NCBI GenBank assembly: GCA_045587385.1
Contig: JAZNCE010000018.1
Location: 1-5,583, forward strand
Direction of reading: 5' to 3'
DNA from: SVQP01 sp045587385
Lineage (GTDB): Bacteria; Bacillota; Clostridia; Oscillospirales; CAG-272
DNA length: 5,583 nt
Shown here: positions 5,244 through 5,583 of the stretch, piece after piece
How the letters are laid out: the number at the start of each line of letters is the position of its first letter
How positions within the stretch are numbered: the first letter of the stretch is position 1
The notes under the pieces: generated by a model
Told to the model about the DNA's origin: nothing
The model's input: the letters and a program-made list of their open reading frames with translations, nothing else
The model's database searches: none
Program-made: the position numbers and the translations under genes

Positions 5244-5274
5244 ATTTTACTACTTGTGAGTACTAACAAGTCAA
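5244..5274 (-). promoter_or_regulatory. MerR-type promoter with 19-bp spacer
   Basis: On the minus strand -35 TTGACT (5269-5274) and -10 TAAAAT (5244-5249) are separated by 19 bases, the hallmark spacing of promoters activated by MerR-family proteins. The spacer is filled by the dyad at 5252-5271. The start of transcription would be about 5237, giving a very short leader before the ribosome site at 5228-5235. Confidence 0.8.
5252..5271. promoter_or_regulatory. MerR-family operator
   Basis: ACTTGTGAGTACTAACAAGT is a 20-bp dyad with only one unmatched base pair (5258/5265): arms ACTTGT and ACAAGT around a palindromic AGTACT. It lies between and slightly over the -35 box of the 19-bp-spacer promoter, the exact place where MerR-family dimers bind. 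The match to this regulator is inferred from position. Confidence 0.8.
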
Positions 5275-5302
5275 TAGGTTTAGAAAAGTTTTTTACAAAA
5301 AT

Positions 5303-5331
5303 ATTATACCATATTATTGTGAATTTTTCAA
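5303..5331 (-). promoter_or_regulatory. Second, distal sigma-A promoter of the merR operon
   Basis: On the minus strand -35 TTGAAA (5326-5331) and extended -10 TGG-TATAAT (TATAAT at 5303-5308) have a 17-base spacer. Transcription would start near 5296 and pass through the MerR operator. It probably supplies a basal level of the regulator, the inducible promoter adding to it. Confidence 0.7.
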
Positions 5332-5351
5332 CCGACTTGGAGGTGGTATGT

Positions 5352-5371
5352 AGCCAAGGTTATCCTTGGCT
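5352..5371. terminator. Hairpin after the right-edge gene
   Basis: Perfect 8-bp stem AGCCAAGG (5352-5359) with CCTTGGCT (5364-5371), loop TTAT. It lies four bases beyond the stop codon of the leftward gene at the right edge. Its T tract (TTTTGTT) follows on the plus strand only; on the minus strand the stem is followed by ACATACC. It is thus a good terminator for rightward transcripts and a poor one for the leftward gene it follows. Confidence 0.55.
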
Positions 5372-5375
5372 TTTG

Positions 5376-5583
5376 TTACATCGTCATTTCAAAATCCGGT
5401 TCTTCATAACCGCCTGTTTTCATGCGGATGAGGTTGCCATCGAAGATGTCCGTTTGCATTGCTTCAACTTCTTGATCCAAAAGTTCAAAGGCTGCGTAGT
5501 GGCAGTCTTCGATAACTACGGTATTCATCTCACCCGACAACAGCATCTTGATGTCATTGGGCGACAGACGGATATCTCCGTCC
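5376..5583 (-). CDS. C-terminal end of an unrecognised protein (runs in from right edge)
   Basis: Sixty-eight codons and a TAA stop (5378-5376) read leftward, open to the window edge. The segment is acidic, with LSPNDIKMLLSGEM, a VVIEDCHYAAFELLDQEVEA helix and a tail MKTGGYEEPDFEMTM. The codon pattern and in-frame stop followed by a hairpin support a real gene. There is no TM segment or motif that names a family. The merR operon promoters lie just downstream in the same direction, 155 bases separating its stop from the next start. Confidence 0.7.
   Translation of the reverse strand, partial: DGDIRLSPNDIKMLLSGEMNTVVIEDCHYAAFELLDQEVEAMQTDIFDGNLIRMKTGGYEEPDFEMTM

Noticed and set aside
1..5583. 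CRISPR array, tRNA, rRNA, riboswitch, attachment site
   Set aside because: No regularly spaced repeats, cloverleaf or conserved riboswitch core was seen on either strand by eye.

Overview
The window looks like an accessory region of a low-to-mid GC Bacillota chromosome or element, probably Clostridia-like. The reasons are strong AGGAGG-type ribosome sites, near-consensus sigma-A promoters (one TTGACA-17-TACAAT, two TGG-TATAAT extended -10 boxes), a TTG start and AT-rich intergenic DNA. No rRNA, tRNA or CRISPR array was seen, and the species cannot be named from this sequence.

Left part (1-572): the N-terminal 53 residues of a MarR-family repressor run leftward off the edge. Its consensus promoter carries a perfect inverted repeat over the expected transcription start, which suggests autorepression. 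A mostly empty spacer follows, ending in a strong 14-bp hairpin.

Middle (573-1775): an intact IS3-family transposase with a complete D-D-35-E triad, read as one continuous frame instead of the usual orfA/orfB pair. A canonical A AAA AAG slippery heptamer lies in phase inside it, and a -1 slip there would give a short HTH-only protein. A 22-bp-arm inverted repeat just after the gene may be a bidirectional terminator, an IS end, or an IRR-IRL junction-like structure. No matching left IS end was found.

Right part (1888-5583): leftward genes. A MerR-family regulator with a possible TipAS-like effector domain is transcribed from a MerR-type promoter (19-bp spacer filled by a near-perfect dyad) and from a second, ordinary sigma-A promoter upstream. 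A 73-aa acidic, tryptophan-rich protein follows in the same operon. A separate promoter, whose -10 box lies in a perfect palindrome, then drives a tightly coupled pair. The first is a 231-aa two-TM coiled-coil protein. The second is a 483-aa protein with an E...D...QxK signature that could be a PD-(D/E)XK-like nuclease core, joined to a Gly/Ala-rich hydrophobic C-terminal half. The C-terminal end of an unrecognised gene lies at the right edge.

The most interesting unit is the ligand-sensor-like regulator plus small acidic protein plus membrane/nuclease-like pair next to an IS element. It has the layout of an inducible stress, defence or toxin-like module, but this role is inference: I recognise neither protein of the pair.
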